From: Bacteroidales bacterium
Lineage (GTDB): Bacteria > Bacteroidota > Bacteroidia > Bacteroidales > UBA3824
Direction of reading: 5' to 3'
DNA: 64,000 bases
Assembly: GCA_017417315.1 (NCBI GenBank)
Contig: JAFPZK010000068.1
Coordinates: forward strand, 121,728 to 185,727
Shown: in pieces, positions 15,564-24,612 of the stretch
How positions within the stretch are numbered: the stretch's first letter is position 1
How the letters are laid out: each line of letters starts with the position of its first letter
Translations under genes and position numbers: made by a program
Notes under the pieces: model-generated
What the model was told of the DNA's origin: nothing
The model's database searches: none
The model's input: only the letters and a program-made list of their open reading frames with translations

Positions 15564-16001
15564 GACAGAGAGCATATTCCATTAGAACAAGGATTAAGAC
15601 TGTTAAAGCGTATTCAATCATTTTTTTTATCCGGTCAGAGAGCATATTCCATTAGAACAAGGATTAAGACACACAAGTCGATTCGTCTCGAGGCCATACA
15701 TTGTGTCAGAGAGCATATTCCATTAGAACAAGGATTAAGACTGCATCTACATTATCTATAGTATCAGACATCTTAAAGTCAGAGAGCATATTCCATTAGA
15801 ACAAGGATTAAGACCGTTGCGATTATACCCTATTGCGTTTGGCAAAACGAGTCAGAGAGCATATTCCATTAGAACAAGGATTCATTTTGTAGCCGCGTTA
15901 GCGGCGGCATAGTTTAGGCGGGGCGTGTAAAACCGTAAGGTTTTAAAACCCCCGCAATGAATGTGGATATGGATGTGAATGATTCGACCGAGGATTAAGA
16001 C
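15564..16001 (+). CRISPR. CRISPR array 2: 5 repeats, 4 spacers, last repeat interrupted
   Basis: This array has the same 37-bp repeat and orientation as array 1. Repeats start at 15564 (T-to-A change at its second base), 15634, 15705, 15778 and 15851; spacers are 33-36 bp. The fifth repeat is intact for 32 bp (15851-15882) and is then split by the 108-bp element 15883-15990. Its end, AGGATTAAGAC, resumes at 15991-16001, with AGGATT duplicated on both sides. There is no leader of its own: directly upstream is the start of the phage-like operon. It is probably the old trailing end of array 1, cut off by the island between them. Confidence 0.95.
15883..15990. mobile_element. 108-bp palindromic miniature element inserted in a CRISPR repeat (copy 1)
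   Basis: It is bounded by a 6-bp duplication AGGATT (15877-15882 and 15991-15996). Inside are two hairpins: GCCGC-GTTA-GCGGC, and a nested one whose core is AAAACC-GTAA-GGTTTT, flanked by G-rich and C-rich arms. It has no coding capacity. The first 82 bases are nearly the same as copy 2; the last 26 have diverged but both copies end ACCG. It fits a MITE or REP-like element moved by a transposase supplied from elsewhere. Confidence 0.75.
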
Positions 16002-16003
16002 TG

Positions 16004-16163
16004 AGGGCGAACACGCAGGTTCGCCCCTACATTTCGGTATTTTATTGTGGAAAATAAAATAGGGAAGAAATTTAAAAGCGGCTTTGCCGCTTTTAAATTT
16101 CTTCCCTATTTTTATTATGTTGAATTTCAAAGGTTTGTAGGGGCGAACCTATGTGTTCGCCCT
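16004..16163. repeat. 160-bp nested palindromic element
   Basis: Outer arms 16004-16031 and 16136-16163 are inverted repeats with two mismatches (start AGGGCGAACAC, end GTGTTCGCCCT). Inside, 16056-16082 and 16086-16112 form a perfect 27-bp stem with a 3-nt loop (TTT). It starts 2 bp after the broken last CRISPR repeat. It is non-coding despite short frames. It resembles dispersed GGGCGAAC-type repeats known from several bacterial genomes and is unrelated to the 108-bp element. Confidence 0.7.
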
Positions 16164-16191
16164 GCGCGTTCCTTTTTCCAACAATGGAGAT

Positions 16192-16263
16192 GTCAAAATT
16201 GCAAGGTGCGAAATGGTTTTGTATTAATGACAAAGTCAAAATTGCAAGGTGCGAAATGATTTT
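16192..16263. repeat. Short direct repeat pair
   Basis: A 24-bp unit beginning GTCAAAATTGCAAGG occurs at 16192-16215 and 16235-16258; with flanking TTTT the match is 29 bp with one difference. No gene is seen here. Function is unknown. Confidence 0.6.
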
Positions 16264-16307
16264 ACATATATGCGAAAAGTTAAGTAAAGTTGACTTTTGC
16301 AAGTCTT

Positions 16308-16414
16308 CATTTTGTAGCCGCGTTAGCGGCGGCATACATTAGGCGGGGGTGTAAAACCGTAAGGTTTTAAAACCCCCGCAATGAATGTGAAATCGCGCTA
16401 TGAATATGCAACCG
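16308..16414. mobile_element. Palindromic miniature element (copy 2) beside thyA
   Basis: This is a second copy of the element at 15883, of almost equal length (107 bp), with the same two hairpins and the same CATTTTG start and ACCG end. It lies 4 bp past the end of thyA, where its strong hairpin could serve as the thyA terminator. A target duplication is not clear. Confidence 0.7.
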
Positions 16415-16418
16415 CACC

Positions 16419-17213
16419 TTACACCGAGATAACGCCTTTTATTGTCGGGTGGCATTGATAGTTTTCGAGCGTGAAATCTTCGTATTTGAACGAAAAAATA
16501 TCTTTGACCTCAGGATTCAGTTTCATTGTCGGCAGCGGATAAGGCTCGCGTGAAAGTTGCAAGTTTACCTGCTCCAAATGGTTAAGATAAATGTGCGCAT
16601 CGCCTAAGGTGTGGACAAAATCCCCTAATTCAAAACCGCAAACCTGAGCCACCATCATCGTCAAAAGTGCGTAAGAGGCTATATTAAAAGGTACGCCCAA
16701 GAAACTGTCGCCGCTGCGTTGATACAGTTGACACGAAAGTCTGTTGTCGTTAACATAAAACTGAAACATCGTATGACACGGCGGCAAAGCCATATCGTCA
16801 ACGTCAGCGGGATTCCATGCCGAAACGATATGACGGCGCGAATCAGGATTGTTTTTTAACCCTTCGATTAAGTTTTTGATTTGGTCAACTTCTTTGCCTT
16901 GCGGAGTTCTCCAATGCCGCCACTGATAGCCGTAAACGGGACCTAAATCACCGTTTTGGTCAGCCCACTCGTTCCAAATCCTTACGCCGTTGTCTTGAAG
17001 GTATTTGACGTTTGTGTCCCCGTTCAAAAACCATAACAACTCGTAAATGATTGATTTTAAATGTACTTTCTTTGTCGTAACCAGCGGAAAACCCTCCGAA
17101 AGCGGAAATCTCATCTGATAACCGAAATAACTGATTGTTCCCGTGCCGGTACGGTCATGTTTTTTTGTTCCTTTGTCAAGTATTGTTTTTAATAAGTCAA
17201 GATACTGTTTCAT
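16419..17213 (-). CDS. thyA: Thymidylate synthase
   Basis: ThyA methylates dUMP to dTMP using methylene-tetrahydrofolate. The 264-aa length equals that of the E. coli enzyme. The nucleophile C146 is in [13 protein letters not shown]. The dUMP-binding segment [16 protein letters not shown] and the folate-side [12 protein letters not shown] are intact. The start overlaps the stop of the DUF151 gene (ATGA), so the two are co-translated. No dihydrofolate reductase gene follows, which is the usual partner; instead there is the palindromic element. Confidence 0.97.
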   Translation of the reverse strand: MKQYLDLLKTILDKGTKKHDRTGTGTISYFGYQMRFPLSEGFPLVTTKKVHLKSIIYELLWFLNGDTNVKYLQDNGVRIWNEWADQNGDLGPVYGYQWRHWRTPQGKEVDQIKNLIEGLKNNPDSRRHIVSAWNPADVDDMALPPCHTMFQFYVNDNRLSCQLYQRSGDSFLGVPFNIASYALLTMMVAQVCGFELGDFVHTLGDAHIYLNHLEQVNLQLSREPYPLPTMKLNPEVKDIFSFKYEDFTLENYQCHPTIKGVISV

Positions 17214-17779
17214 TTTTTTCTGTTTTGAATTTCATCGCGGATTACCGAGGCAAACTCATAATCCTCTTTTTCGATTGCTTTTTGAAGTATTTCGTGAAGT
17301 TCTTTTACTGTCATGACGTTGAGGTTAGGCTTGGAATCCGATGGAAAAATTCCGCCGTCCTTAGAAACCCAGCCCGCTTGCGAAAGTACAACTTCGTATG
17401 TGTAAATCGGACATTTAAATTTCAGCGCGACAGCCACCGCGTCAGAAGTCCTTGCGTCAAGTCTTATAATATCGTCGTCAGAAAAACCGGGCATACGGCA
17501 GACAATTTCGGAATAGAAAATGCCTTTTTCAACGTTTGTGATAACGACTTCCGTAACCTCGATGTTGAAAGATTGTGCAAATCTGTATATAAAATCGTAC
17601 ACCAACGGACGTGCCGGAGTAAAACCGTCAAGTTCTATTGCGATAGCCTGTGCTTCTGCAAAGCCTATGACGACAGGCAGTTTTCTTTTGCCGCCGGTCT
17701 CTTCTAAAATCAGCGTATACGCATTTTCAATATTGGTTTTATTGGCAATATTTGCTACTGTCAGCGGTATTTTTTCCAT
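17210..17779 (-). CDS. DUF151 bifunctional nuclease-domain protein with UVR motif
   Basis: Residues 1-130 form the BFN/DUF151 domain ([20 protein letters not shown], then RPLVYDFI and [21 protein letters not shown]). The C-terminus ([20 protein letters not shown]) is a UvrB/UvrC-type helical motif, a common Bacteroidetes arrangement. Family members are linked to DNA and RNA cleavage, but their cell role is poorly defined. It is first in a two-gene operon with thyA. The promoter TTG-N20-TATATTTG lies at 17835-17805. Confidence 0.88.
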   Translation of the reverse strand: MEKIPLTVANIANKTNIENAYTLILEETGGKRKLPVVIGFAEAQAIAIELDGFTPARPLVYDFIYRFAQSFNIEVTEVVITNVEKGIFYSEIVCRMPGFSDDDIIRLDARTSDAVAVALKFKCPIYTYEVVLSQAGWVSKDGGIFPSDSKPNLNVMTVKELHEILQKAIEKEDYEFASVIRDEIQNRKK

Positions 17780-17804
17780 AGGGATTTGTTAAAAAAAAGT
17801 TTAG

Positions 17805-17835
17805 CAAATATAGTTTTTTTTTTAGTCTCTGACAA
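17805..17835 (-). promoter_or_regulatory. Promoter of the DUF151-thyA operon
   Basis: On the minus strand TTG (17835-17833) and TATATTTG (17812-17805) are 20 bp apart, an exact match to the Bacteroidetes consensus. Confidence 0.75.
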
Positions 17836-17950
17836 TTTTTTCTGTAAAAATCGAAAGAAATTTTACAAAAGTGTAAAAAAATGAAACCAAAACGTAAGAT
17901 TTTTTGTTGCCGAAGTATTAATTTTACCGAAAATTTTAACTTGTAATATT

Positions 17951-19402
17951 ATGAAAAAGTATTTAGTATTAGTTTTAAGTTCGCTGACGGCGGCAAATCT
18001 TAATGCACAAATTGGTCAACCTTATATTCACGACCCTTCAACGATTGCAGAATGTGAGGGAAAATATTATACTTTCGGCACGGGCGGCGGCGGTCTTATT
18101 TCGGAAGACGGCGGCTATACGTGGAAAGGCGGCGCAGAGCGTCCCGGCGGCGGTGCTGCTCCCGATGTTTTGAAGATAAAAGACAGATATTTAGTAATTT
18201 ACGGTGCTACGGGCGGTGGTCTCGGCGGAGGTCATTACGGCAAAATCCTGATAATGTGGAACAAAACCCTCGACCCGAAATCCCCTGATTTTAAATTTTC
18301 TAATCCGATAGAAGTAGCATCTTCTGACGGTTTAGAGGATTGCGACGCTATTGACCCCGGTCTTTTGTTAGACCCCGTAACCGGCAGACTTTGGTTTAGT
18401 TACGGTACATATTTTGGAAATATCAGGCTCGTAGAACTCGACCCCGAAACCGGCAAACGTGTAGAAGGCAACAAAGCCCTTGACATTGCTATCGACTGTG
18501 AGGCTACGGATTTGATTTACCGTGACGGCTGGTATTATTTGCTTGGTACTCACGGCACTTGTTGCGACGGTGTCAACTCTACTTATAATATCGTGTGCGG
18601 ACGGGCAAAACAAGTTACCGGTCCGTATTTGGATAATGTCGGCAGGGACATGAAACAAGGCGGCGGAAAACTCGTTGTTGCAACCGGCGATAGAGCGGTA
18701 GGAGCGGGGCATTTCGGAAGGTTTATCGTTGACGAAGGCGTAGAGGTGATGTCCTGTCATTGGGAGGCGGATTTTAATCAAGGCGGAAGAAGTGTTCTTG
18801 CGGTTTTGCCTTTGCTTTGGAAAAATGGTTGGCCAAAAGCCGGTGAAAAAATCAAAGACGGCGTTTATGAAATTCAGTCCGAAAGGCGCGGTTATGCTTT
18901 GGAGACTGCTGAGGATTTCGTCAGGATTCCGCAAGACAGGCAAGCATGGTGGAGAATAGATCCTAATGAGCCTGTTAAACAACTTGAACTTCAAAAACTT
19001 AGCGATGTAGAAAAAACTTGGAAATCCGGCACTCGCGAAGTCCGTTTAAGTGATTTTATGTTCCGTCCTAATCAGAATTGGAAAATCGAAACTGTGGAAG
19101 GTAAAGGCGGTTATCTCGGCAATCCGTATTTCAAAATCACTATCGAAGGCACTACGCGCACTTTGACGGCGACAAAGGATTTGGAAATTGTTGCGCAAGA
19201 GAGTTTTTCTGGCGATGACAGTCAGTTATGGAGAATAGAACAAGCAACCGACGGAACGTACAGAATTATGCCCAAACGTATTCCGGGGCAGAGTGTTGAC
19301 AACACAAAATTCGTGCTTTATTCAATAGGCGACAGTACTCCGACTTTGAAAGAGTGGGACTTTAACACCGATAATTCTAAATGGAATTTGGTTAAACATT
19401 AA
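17951..19402 (+). CDS. Glycoside hydrolase family 43 enzyme, secreted
   Basis: A signal peptide (MKKYLVLVLSSLTAANLNAQ) is followed by a five-bladed propeller typical of GH43 arabinanases and xylosidases: IHDPST with base D28, DAIDPGLLLDPVTGRLWFSYG with D135, and DCEATDLIYRDGWYYLLG with probable acid E184. GAGHFG near residue 258 supplies a conserved His. About 150 residues after the propeller form a second, unassigned domain (from about 330). The likely substrate is arabinan or a related pentose polymer, but this is not certain. No SusC/SusD pair is nearby; the neighbour is a FecI/FecR/receptor trio. Confidence 0.85.
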   Translation: MKKYLVLVLSSLTAANLNAQIGQPYIHDPSTIAECEGKYYTFGTGGGGLISEDGGYTWKGGAERPGGGAAPDVLKIKDRYLVIYGATGGGLGGGHYGKILIMWNKTLDPKSPDFKFSNPIEVASSDGLEDCDAIDPGLLLDPVTGRLWFSYGTYFGNIRLVELDPETGKRVEGNKALDIAIDCEATDLIYRDGWYYLLGTHGTCCDGVNSTYNIVCGRAKQVTGPYLDNVGRDMKQGGGKLVVATGDRAVGAGHFGRFIVDEGVEVMSCHWEADFNQGGRSVLAVLPLLWKNGWPKAGEKIKDGVYEIQSERRGYALETAEDFVRIPQDRQAWWRIDPNEPVKQLELQKLSDVEKTWKSGTREVRLSDFMFRPNQNWKIETVEGKGGYLGNPYFKITIEGTTRTLTATKDLEIVAQESFSGDDSQLWRIEQATDGTYRIMPKRIPGQSVDNTKFVLYSIGDSTPTLKEWDFNTDNSKWNLVKH

Positions 19403-19432
19403 AATATTTTTTCCGGCTGTAAATTTTTTTAT

Positions 19433-19440
19433 TAAATTTG
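19433..19440 (+). promoter_or_regulatory. -7 box upstream of the ECF sigma gene
   Basis: TAAATTTG lies 26 bp before the start and fits TAnnTTTG; the -33 region is only T-rich. Confidence 0.5.
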
Positions 19441-19465
19441 CAGTCGGAAAAAATGTATAAAAAAA

Positions 19466-20020
19466 ATGATGAGTACTCTTACTGACAAAGAGTTTGAGAC
19501 TTTGTTTAAAAAATATTTCGTCTCTTTAACGATTTACAGCACGAAATTTGTTAAAGATACTGAGACGGCAAGGGACATCGTTCATAAAAGTTTTATGAAC
19601 GTTTGGGAAAAACGGGACAAAATACCTCTTGACAGCAATGTCAAAGCACTTTTGTATCGGATAGTAAAAAACTTGTCGCTCAATTATATACGCGATTCTA
19701 AAAAGAATTTTTCCGGCGAAGACTTTCCTGATATTGCTCAGGATAATTCTGAGGCGGATACGGATATTCAGGCTTCGGAACTTCAAGCGCAGGTTGTGGA
19801 GGTCGTCAGGGAACTGCCTGAAAGAAGCCGTGAAATCTTTTTGATGAGCCGTTACAATGATTTACCTAACAAAACTATTGCCGAAAAACTTAATATTAGT
19901 GTCAAAACGGTTGAGGCACATATTACAAGCACTCTCAAAACTTTGAAAATGAAGTTGTTGGGAACACAAGAAAAAAAGATGTTGTTTTTGATAGGGTTTT
20001 TGTTACTTTGCGTGTTATAA
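19466..20020 (+). CDS. ECF sigma factor (FecI/SigW-like)
   Basis: Region 2 is at about residues 8-75 (FETLFKKYFVSLTIYSTKF, TARDIVHKSFMNVWEKRD) and region 4 at 115-165 (LPERSREIFLMSRYNDLPNK, KLNISVKTVEAHITSTLKTL). It should direct RNA polymerase to the genes of the linked receptor system when released by the FecR protein. The C-terminus ends in a hydrophobic stretch (LFLIGFLLLCVL), which in Bacteroidetes ECF factors is occasionally seen and could contact the membrane or the anti-sigma factor. A second Met at codon 2 is an equal start. Confidence 0.92.
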   Translation: MMSTLTDKEFETLFKKYFVSLTIYSTKFVKDTETARDIVHKSFMNVWEKRDKIPLDSNVKALLYRIVKNLSLNYIRDSKKNFSGEDFPDIAQDNSEADTDIQASELQAQVVEVVRELPERSREIFLMSRYNDLPNKTIAEKLNISVKTVEAHITSTLKTLKMKLLGTQEKKMLFLIGFLLLCVL

Positions 20021-20063
20021 GTAATAGAAATCAAACATGTAAACAGAAAACTATAAAACCAAA

Positions 20064-20900
20064 ATGAATACAAACGAGTGGAATGATATTCCGAGGATTA
20101 CGGATTTGAGCCTCCTTGATATTGACGTTAACAAGGAATGGGCGAGATTTGCCGCAAATGCAGGAATCAAAAAAGAACCTAAAATATTCTCATTGATCGG
20201 GTTAATGAAAATAGCCGCTGCGATAGTTATTGTCTTAGGCGTAAGTTTTACTATTTATAAGTTTAATTCAAAGGCTTATAACGAAACTTTTGCTTCGGCA
20301 GGCACTACCGTAGAAGCGGTTGTGGAAAATTCGACACAAATTTCTCTTAACAAAAACAGCGAGGCTGTTTGTACGAAAGAAGACGGTGTTTTTAGCGTTG
20401 CGCTTAAAGGTCAGGCTTATTTTGACGTGGAAAAAAATCCTCAAAGGGAGTTTCGCGTTAAGACCTCTGACGTAACGGTGATTGTTCACGGTACGTCGTT
20501 TGATGTTTGTGAAAGAGAAAATATGACTATCGTAACGGTTACTTCCGGCAACGTTGAGGTCAGAAACAATCAGGGCGAGGTTAAAGACAACCTTACAAAA
20601 GGCAAACAACTTGTTTGTTTGAAAAACGGAGAAATGAAAGTTTCAGAAGTTGAGAATTTTAATTCGATTGCTTGGAAACTTAAAAAGTTTGAATTTGAAA
20701 ATACTCCGATGAAACAAGTTGTAAGTCAGTTGAGTAAGGCATACGACTTTAAGTATTGCTTTGAGGATTGCGAACTTGAAGAGATTCCCCTTACCGGCGA
20801 GTTTGATAATCAAAGTTTGGAGACTGTATTAACGGTTTTGGAGCAGACTTTGGATATAAAAATCGAGCGGGAAGGTTGTTCTTACAAAATTAAAAAGTAG
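20064..20900 (+). CDS. FecR-type anti-sigma factor
   Basis: This 278-aa protein has a cytosolic N-terminus of about 50 residues, one membrane helix (IAAAIVIVLGVSFTIY, about 55-72), a periplasmic FecR domain (about 95-190; ALKGQAYFDVEKNPQREF, VIVHGTSFDV) and a C-terminal DUF4974 domain (KQVVSQLSKAYDFKY to LEQTLDIKI). It holds the upstream sigma factor and receives the signal from the TonB receptor encoded 6 bp downstream. Confidence 0.92.
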   Translation: MNTNEWNDIPRITDLSLLDIDVNKEWARFAANAGIKKEPKIFSLIGLMKIAAAIVIVLGVSFTIYKFNSKAYNETFASAGTTVEAVVENSTQISLNKNSEAVCTKEDGVFSVALKGQAYFDVEKNPQREFRVKTSDVTVIVHGTSFDVCERENMTIVTVTSGNVEVRNNQGEVKDNLTKGKQLVCLKNGEMKVSEVENFNSIAWKLKKFEFENTPMKQVVSQLSKAYDFKYCFEDCELEEIPLTGEFDNQSLETVLTVLEQTLDIKIEREGCSYKIKK

Positions 20901-20906
20901 ATGTGA

Positions 20907-23540
20907 ATGAATGAAAGTTGCCGCCGTTTTGTTTTGATAATTGCAATTTTATGTGTTAGTTTTGCAGTATCGGCACAAAACGGCGGTAATTTTGTGAGTA
21001 TATCTTATCAAAAAGGTACGCTAAAAGAAGTTCTTGACGACATTTCTGCCCAAACGGGCTTTCTTTTCGTTTATAATAGTTCTCAGGTTGACGATAATGT
21101 AACAATTGACGTTAAAGTTAAAAATAAAGATATAAACCAAGTTTTAAGTAAGATTTCTGAAATTCTTGATTTTCAGTATATTATTATCGAAAAACAAATT
21201 GTGTTGAAACCTCGTCGTACTGAGGTTCATGCAAAAGAGAATCAGAATTCAAAGCAGTCTGTCGTATCGGGATATGTTCGGGATTTTAAGACGAAAGAGG
21301 TTTTAATCGGCGCGACAATCAGCGTAGAAGGCAAAAGTGTCGGTACGGCAACTAATGCTTACGGTTATTATTCCCTGCCTTTGAGCCGAGGCGAATACAC
21401 ATTGATTTTCTCTTATTTGGGCTATAAGCGCGAGTACGTCAAAGTGATGCTTAACGGTAGCATTGATGTCAACAAAGACTTGGAAGAAACCGAAAATTCT
21501 ATTGAAGCAATTTCTGTAAGCGGCGGCGGCAACAATGCCGGTCCGAAAGAAAGTCTTACTAAAAGCGGCAGTAATATCAACGTGAAATATTTTACTCAGT
21601 ATTCGGGCTTGGTTTTGGGCGGCGATTTAGCGGGTATTTTGGCGACAGACCACGGTATAACGCGGCTTTCTGACGGTTCGGCGTTTTATAGTGTCCGTGG
21701 CGGCGGTAAGGATCAAAACCTTGTCTTGATTGATGAGGCTCCGATTTATCACCCTTCGCATTTGTTCGGTTTTTATTCGTCGGTTTCCTCTGAGGCGATT
21801 AACGCAATTGACGTTTATACTTCGGATTTTCCGCTGAAATACGGCGGCAGAATTTCTTCCGTTACAGACATTAGGACAAAAGATGCTATTCTCGGCAAGT
21901 TTCATTTGACGGGTGAGTTAACACCGTTTACCGTTACTGCCCTTGTTGAAACGCCCGTTCATCAGGACAAAATTACGGCGACGGTAAATTATAGAAAATC
22001 AATTCTTGATTGGGCAAAAAAACTTATGGACAAAAGCGGCGATAATAGTTTTTATGATGTTAACACGAAACTGCATTTTAAGGTTTCGCCAAAAAATCGT
22101 CTTTATTTGTCATTTTACGGCAGCAACGATTATTACAGCGGACTCAACACCTCAACGGATTATGCCGTAACATGGCACAATATTGCGACAACGGTTCGTG
22201 ATTATCAAGTTATCGGCAAAAATCTGTTTATGAACAATTCCGTTTATATGGGACAATATAGGTATAAGACATTGACTAACACCGAAAAAACGGATTATTG
22301 GGCGACGAGTATTCAAAATATAAGTTTGAAATCCGATTATGTTTACAATGCCGGAATTTCGCGGACGTTGCGGTTCGGTACTGAATATACTTATCATTTT
22401 TTTACGCCGGCAACCCTTTACACCGACAGAAAAAAAACTGACATCGGACTTTTGACTGGTAACGCCGACAATGTTGTCGTTTATGCCGGTTATGAATTGC
22501 AACTCTCTGACAAAGTGGCTGTTAAGGCGGGGACAAGATTCAATCTCTGGAATAATTACGGTGCGGCAAAGAGTTATTATTACGACAAGCAGACTATGAA
22601 ATGGGATACGATTTCTTATCCGAAAGGCAGGTTTAACACTTTGACCGCTTTTGAGCCGAGGCTTGCAGTCGTTTATAAACCGTCAGAAAACATAATGCTG
22701 AAACTTTCGGGAGAAAGAAACATGCAGTTTTTGCATACTTTGTCAAACTCGATAAGTCCCTTTACCACATTGGATTTGTGGATTCCGAGCGGAAATTATT
22801 TTAAGCCACAGTCGTCTGATGCCTTGAATTTTTCTTCGGAATATCGGACTTCGGATTTTCTTGTAAGTCTTTGCGCTTATTATAAATATTCTGCTAATCT
22901 TACGGAGTATATTCAGCACGCTAATATGTTGATTAACAAAACCATAGAAAACGAGTTTTATTTAGGAAAGGCGGATTCTTACGGTTTTGAAGCCGCTGTT
23001 GAGAAGACAAGCGGCAAACTGCTATTAAAAGCCTTTTATGCGTATTCGTATTCGAGACGTTATACGCCGGAATTGTCAAAAGAAAAGTACATTCCCGATT
23101 ATAATATTCCACATACGGTTCACTTGATGTTTTCGTATGGTTTTTCAAAGAATTTTTCCGTCAAAGCGGATTGGAATTTTAATTCGGGGATTCCGTACAC
23201 CAAGCCGACGGGATTTTTTTATTATGAAAATTATAAAGTGCCTTTTTACGGCAGCCGCAACAATGCGAGGTTGCCGAACTATCACAAAATGAACATTGCA
23301 GCGGAGTATAATATTCCAGTGCGTAAAATTCGGAATTTCAGCCATTTGGTTACGCTTTCGGTTTTTAATGTTTATAATCGTGTCAACTTTGTTATGGTCT
23401 CTTATAATAAGGTGAAAACTCTGGCGGGCAAATACGTTATTCCTTCAAATTATGTTAAGGATAACGATTTTCTTGCAACGGGTCTTTCGCTTCCGGGCAT
23501 AATTCCGATGATAAGTTATAAATTTAAAATAGGGGAGTAG
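20907..23540 (+). CDS. TonB-dependent transducer receptor with STN domain
   Basis: The 877-aa outer-membrane receptor has a signal peptide to about residue 23, a secretin/TonB short N-terminal (STN) domain (about 30-90, YQKGTLKEVLDDISAQTGF) that contacts FecR, a carboxypeptidase-regulatory-like domain (SGYVRDFKTKEVLIGATISV), a plug (about 225-330, SVRGGGKDQNLVLIDEAPIY) and a beta-barrel. Together with the sigma and anti-sigma genes it makes a surface-sensing cassette. No SusD-like lipoprotein follows, so it may take up a small ligand such as a siderophore or oligosaccharide. The substrate is unknown. Confidence 0.9.
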   Translation: MNESCRRFVLIIAILCVSFAVSAQNGGNFVSISYQKGTLKEVLDDISAQTGFLFVYNSSQVDDNVTIDVKVKNKDINQVLSKISEILDFQYIIIEKQIVLKPRRTEVHAKENQNSKQSVVSGYVRDFKTKEVLIGATISVEGKSVGTATNAYGYYSLPLSRGEYTLIFSYLGYKREYVKVMLNGSIDVNKDLEETENSIEAISVSGGGNNAGPKESLTKSGSNINVKYFTQYSGLVLGGDLAGILATDHGITRLSDGSAFYSVRGGGKDQNLVLIDEAPIYHPSHLFGFYSSVSSEAINAIDVYTSDFPLKYGGRISSVTDIRTKDAILGKFHLTGELTPFTVTALVETPVHQDKITATVNYRKSILDWAKKLMDKSGDNSFYDVNTKLHFKVSPKNRLYLSFYGSNDYYSGLNTSTDYAVTWHNIATTVRDYQVIGKNLFMNNSVYMGQYRYKTLTNTEKTDYWATSIQNISLKSDYVYNAGISRTLRFGTEYTYHFFTPATLYTDRKKTDIGLLTGNADNVVVYAGYELQLSDKVAVKAGTRFNLWNNYGAAKSYYYDKQTMKWDTISYPKGRFNTLTAFEPRLAVVYKPSENIMLKLSGERNMQFLHTLSNSISPFTTLDLWIPSGNYFKPQSSDALNFSSEYRTSDFLVSLCAYYKYSANLTEYIQHANMLINKTIENEFYLGKADSYGFEAAVEKTSGKLLLKAFYAYSYSRRYTPELSKEKYIPDYNIPHTVHLMFSYGFSKNFSVKADWNFNSGIPYTKPTGFFYYENYKVPFYGSRNNARLPNYHKMNIAAEYNIPVRKIRNFSHLVTLSVFNVYNRVNFVMVSYNKVKTLAGKYVIPSNYVKDNDFLATGLSLPGIIPMISYKFKIGE

Positions 23541-23616
23541 AAAAGCAAAATGTAAAATGCGAAAAAAAATTAACAAAAAAGTCATAAAAAGATTTTTATG
23601 TTAGAAAAAAAGTTTC

Positions 23617-23624
23617 TAATTTTG
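23617..23624 (+). promoter_or_regulatory. Promoter box of the ribosomal protein operon
   Basis: TAATTTTG followed by CAC lies 61 bp before rplM. The -33 side is T-rich without a clear TTG. The intervening leader is AU-rich. Confidence 0.55.
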
Positions 23625-23684
23625 CACACCCGATTATTATCAAAATTTATAATTAGTTATTAAAAGTTTTAAAAATTTAAAAAC

Positions 23685-24149
23685 GTGGATTCATTAAGTT
23701 TTAAAACCGTATCGCTCAACAAAGCCACAGTACAGAAAGAATGGCTCTTAGTTGATGCAACGGATCAGACATTAGGACGCTTTGCGTCTAAGGTTGCCAT
23801 GCTTTTAAGAGGTAAATACAAAGCCTCTTTTACACCGCATGTCGACTGCGGAGACAACGTTATCGTTATCAACGCTGACAAAATTAAATTGACCGGTAAA
23901 AAATGGGCTCAGAAAGAGTATGTTCACCATTCACTCTACCCGGGCGGTCAGAAAATCGAAATCGCTAAGGACTTCGCTAAAAAAGTTGACGGATACGAAA
24001 GAATTATCCGTAAGGCAGTCCGCGGAATGCTCCCGAAAAACAAACTCGCGGATGCAATTCTGAGCAATAATCTTAAAGTTTATCAAGGTGCTGAGCATAA
24101 TCACGAGGCTCAGAAACCCAGACTTATTAACGTTAACGAACTCAGATAA
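23685..24149 (+). CDS. rplM: 50S ribosomal protein L13
   Basis: This is an early-assembly protein of the large subunit. Core motifs EWLLVDATDQTLGRFASKVAMLL, HVDCGDNVIVINADKIKLTG and RGMLPKNKLADAIL are intact over 154 aa. The start is GTG (GTGGATTCATTAAG), with the family's usual N-terminus (DSLSFKTVSLNKATVQKEW) beginning right after it. It is followed 2 bp later by rpsI, the conserved L13-S9 pair. Confidence 0.97.
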   Translation: MDSLSFKTVSLNKATVQKEWLLVDATDQTLGRFASKVAMLLRGKYKASFTPHVDCGDNVIVINADKIKLTGKKWAQKEYVHHSLYPGGQKIEIAKDFAKKVDGYERIIRKAVRGMLPKNKLADAILSNNLKVYQGAEHNHEAQKPRLINVNELR

Positions 24150-24151
24150 TC

Positions 24152-24541
24152 ATGGCAGAGGTTACAAACACAGTAGGCAGAAGAAAAGCCGCAGTTGCAA
24201 GGATTTTCTTAACACCCGGCAACGGCGCAATCAAAATTAACGGAAAAGACTATAAAGAATACTTTACCGTTCCGCAGTTCCAGAAAGTTGCTGTTCAGGC
24301 ACTTGACAAACTCGGCGTTTTGGCTAACTTTGATATTAACGCTAATGTTCAAGGCGGCGGATTCAAAGGTCAGGCTGAGGCTGTAAGAATGGGTATCGCA
24401 AGGGCTTTGGTAAAAGTAAATCCCGAAGACAGAACCGCTTTGAAAAAAGAAGGCTTCTTGAAACGCGATTCAAGAGTAGTCGAGAGAAAGAAACCCGGTC
24501 GTCCGGGCGCAAGAAAACGTTTCCAATTCAGTAAACGTTAA
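24152..24541 (+). CDS. rpsI: 30S ribosomal protein S9
   Basis: The 129-aa S9 has NTVGRRKAAVARIFLTPG at the N-terminus and the conserved C-terminal tail RPGARKRFQFSKR, which reaches the ribosomal P site. It is 2 bp behind rplM and is co-transcribed with it. Confidence 0.97.
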   Translation: MAEVTNTVGRRKAAVARIFLTPGNGAIKINGKDYKEYFTVPQFQKVAVQALDKLGVLANFDINANVQGGGFKGQAEAVRMGIARALVKVNPEDRTALKKEGFLKRDSRVVERKKPGRPGARKRFQFSKR

Positions 24542-24563
24542 AAAATAAAGTTTAGTATCCAAA

Positions 24564-24612
24564 CTTTTCGGGACCTGCATCTCATGGGATTTGACATGTT
24601 GCTACCCGAAGG
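24564..24612 (+). promoter_or_regulatory. Structured leader between rpsI and rpsB
   Basis: The 107-bp gap before rpsB holds a hairpin with arms CTTTTCGGG (24564-24572) and CCCGAAGG (24605-24612) and a 32-nt apical region containing CATCTCATG. It has no T-run, so it looks more like a ribosomal-protein autoregulatory leader for S2 than a terminator. This is not confirmed. Confidence 0.4.

Noticed and set aside
15882..16342. Open frames of 60-80 codons across the palindromic region near array 2
   Set aside because: They read through inverted repeats and mirror each other on the two strands, with no ribosome sites or family likeness.
17135..17707. 190-codon plus-strand frame opposite thyA and the DUF151 gene
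   Set aside because: It lies fully antisense to two clear conserved genes and encodes no known motif.
17951..23540. A full polysaccharide utilisation locus around the GH43 gene
   Set aside because: There is no SusD-like gene, and the receptor belongs to a FecI/FecR trio with its own promoter region; the GH43 link is only adjacency.
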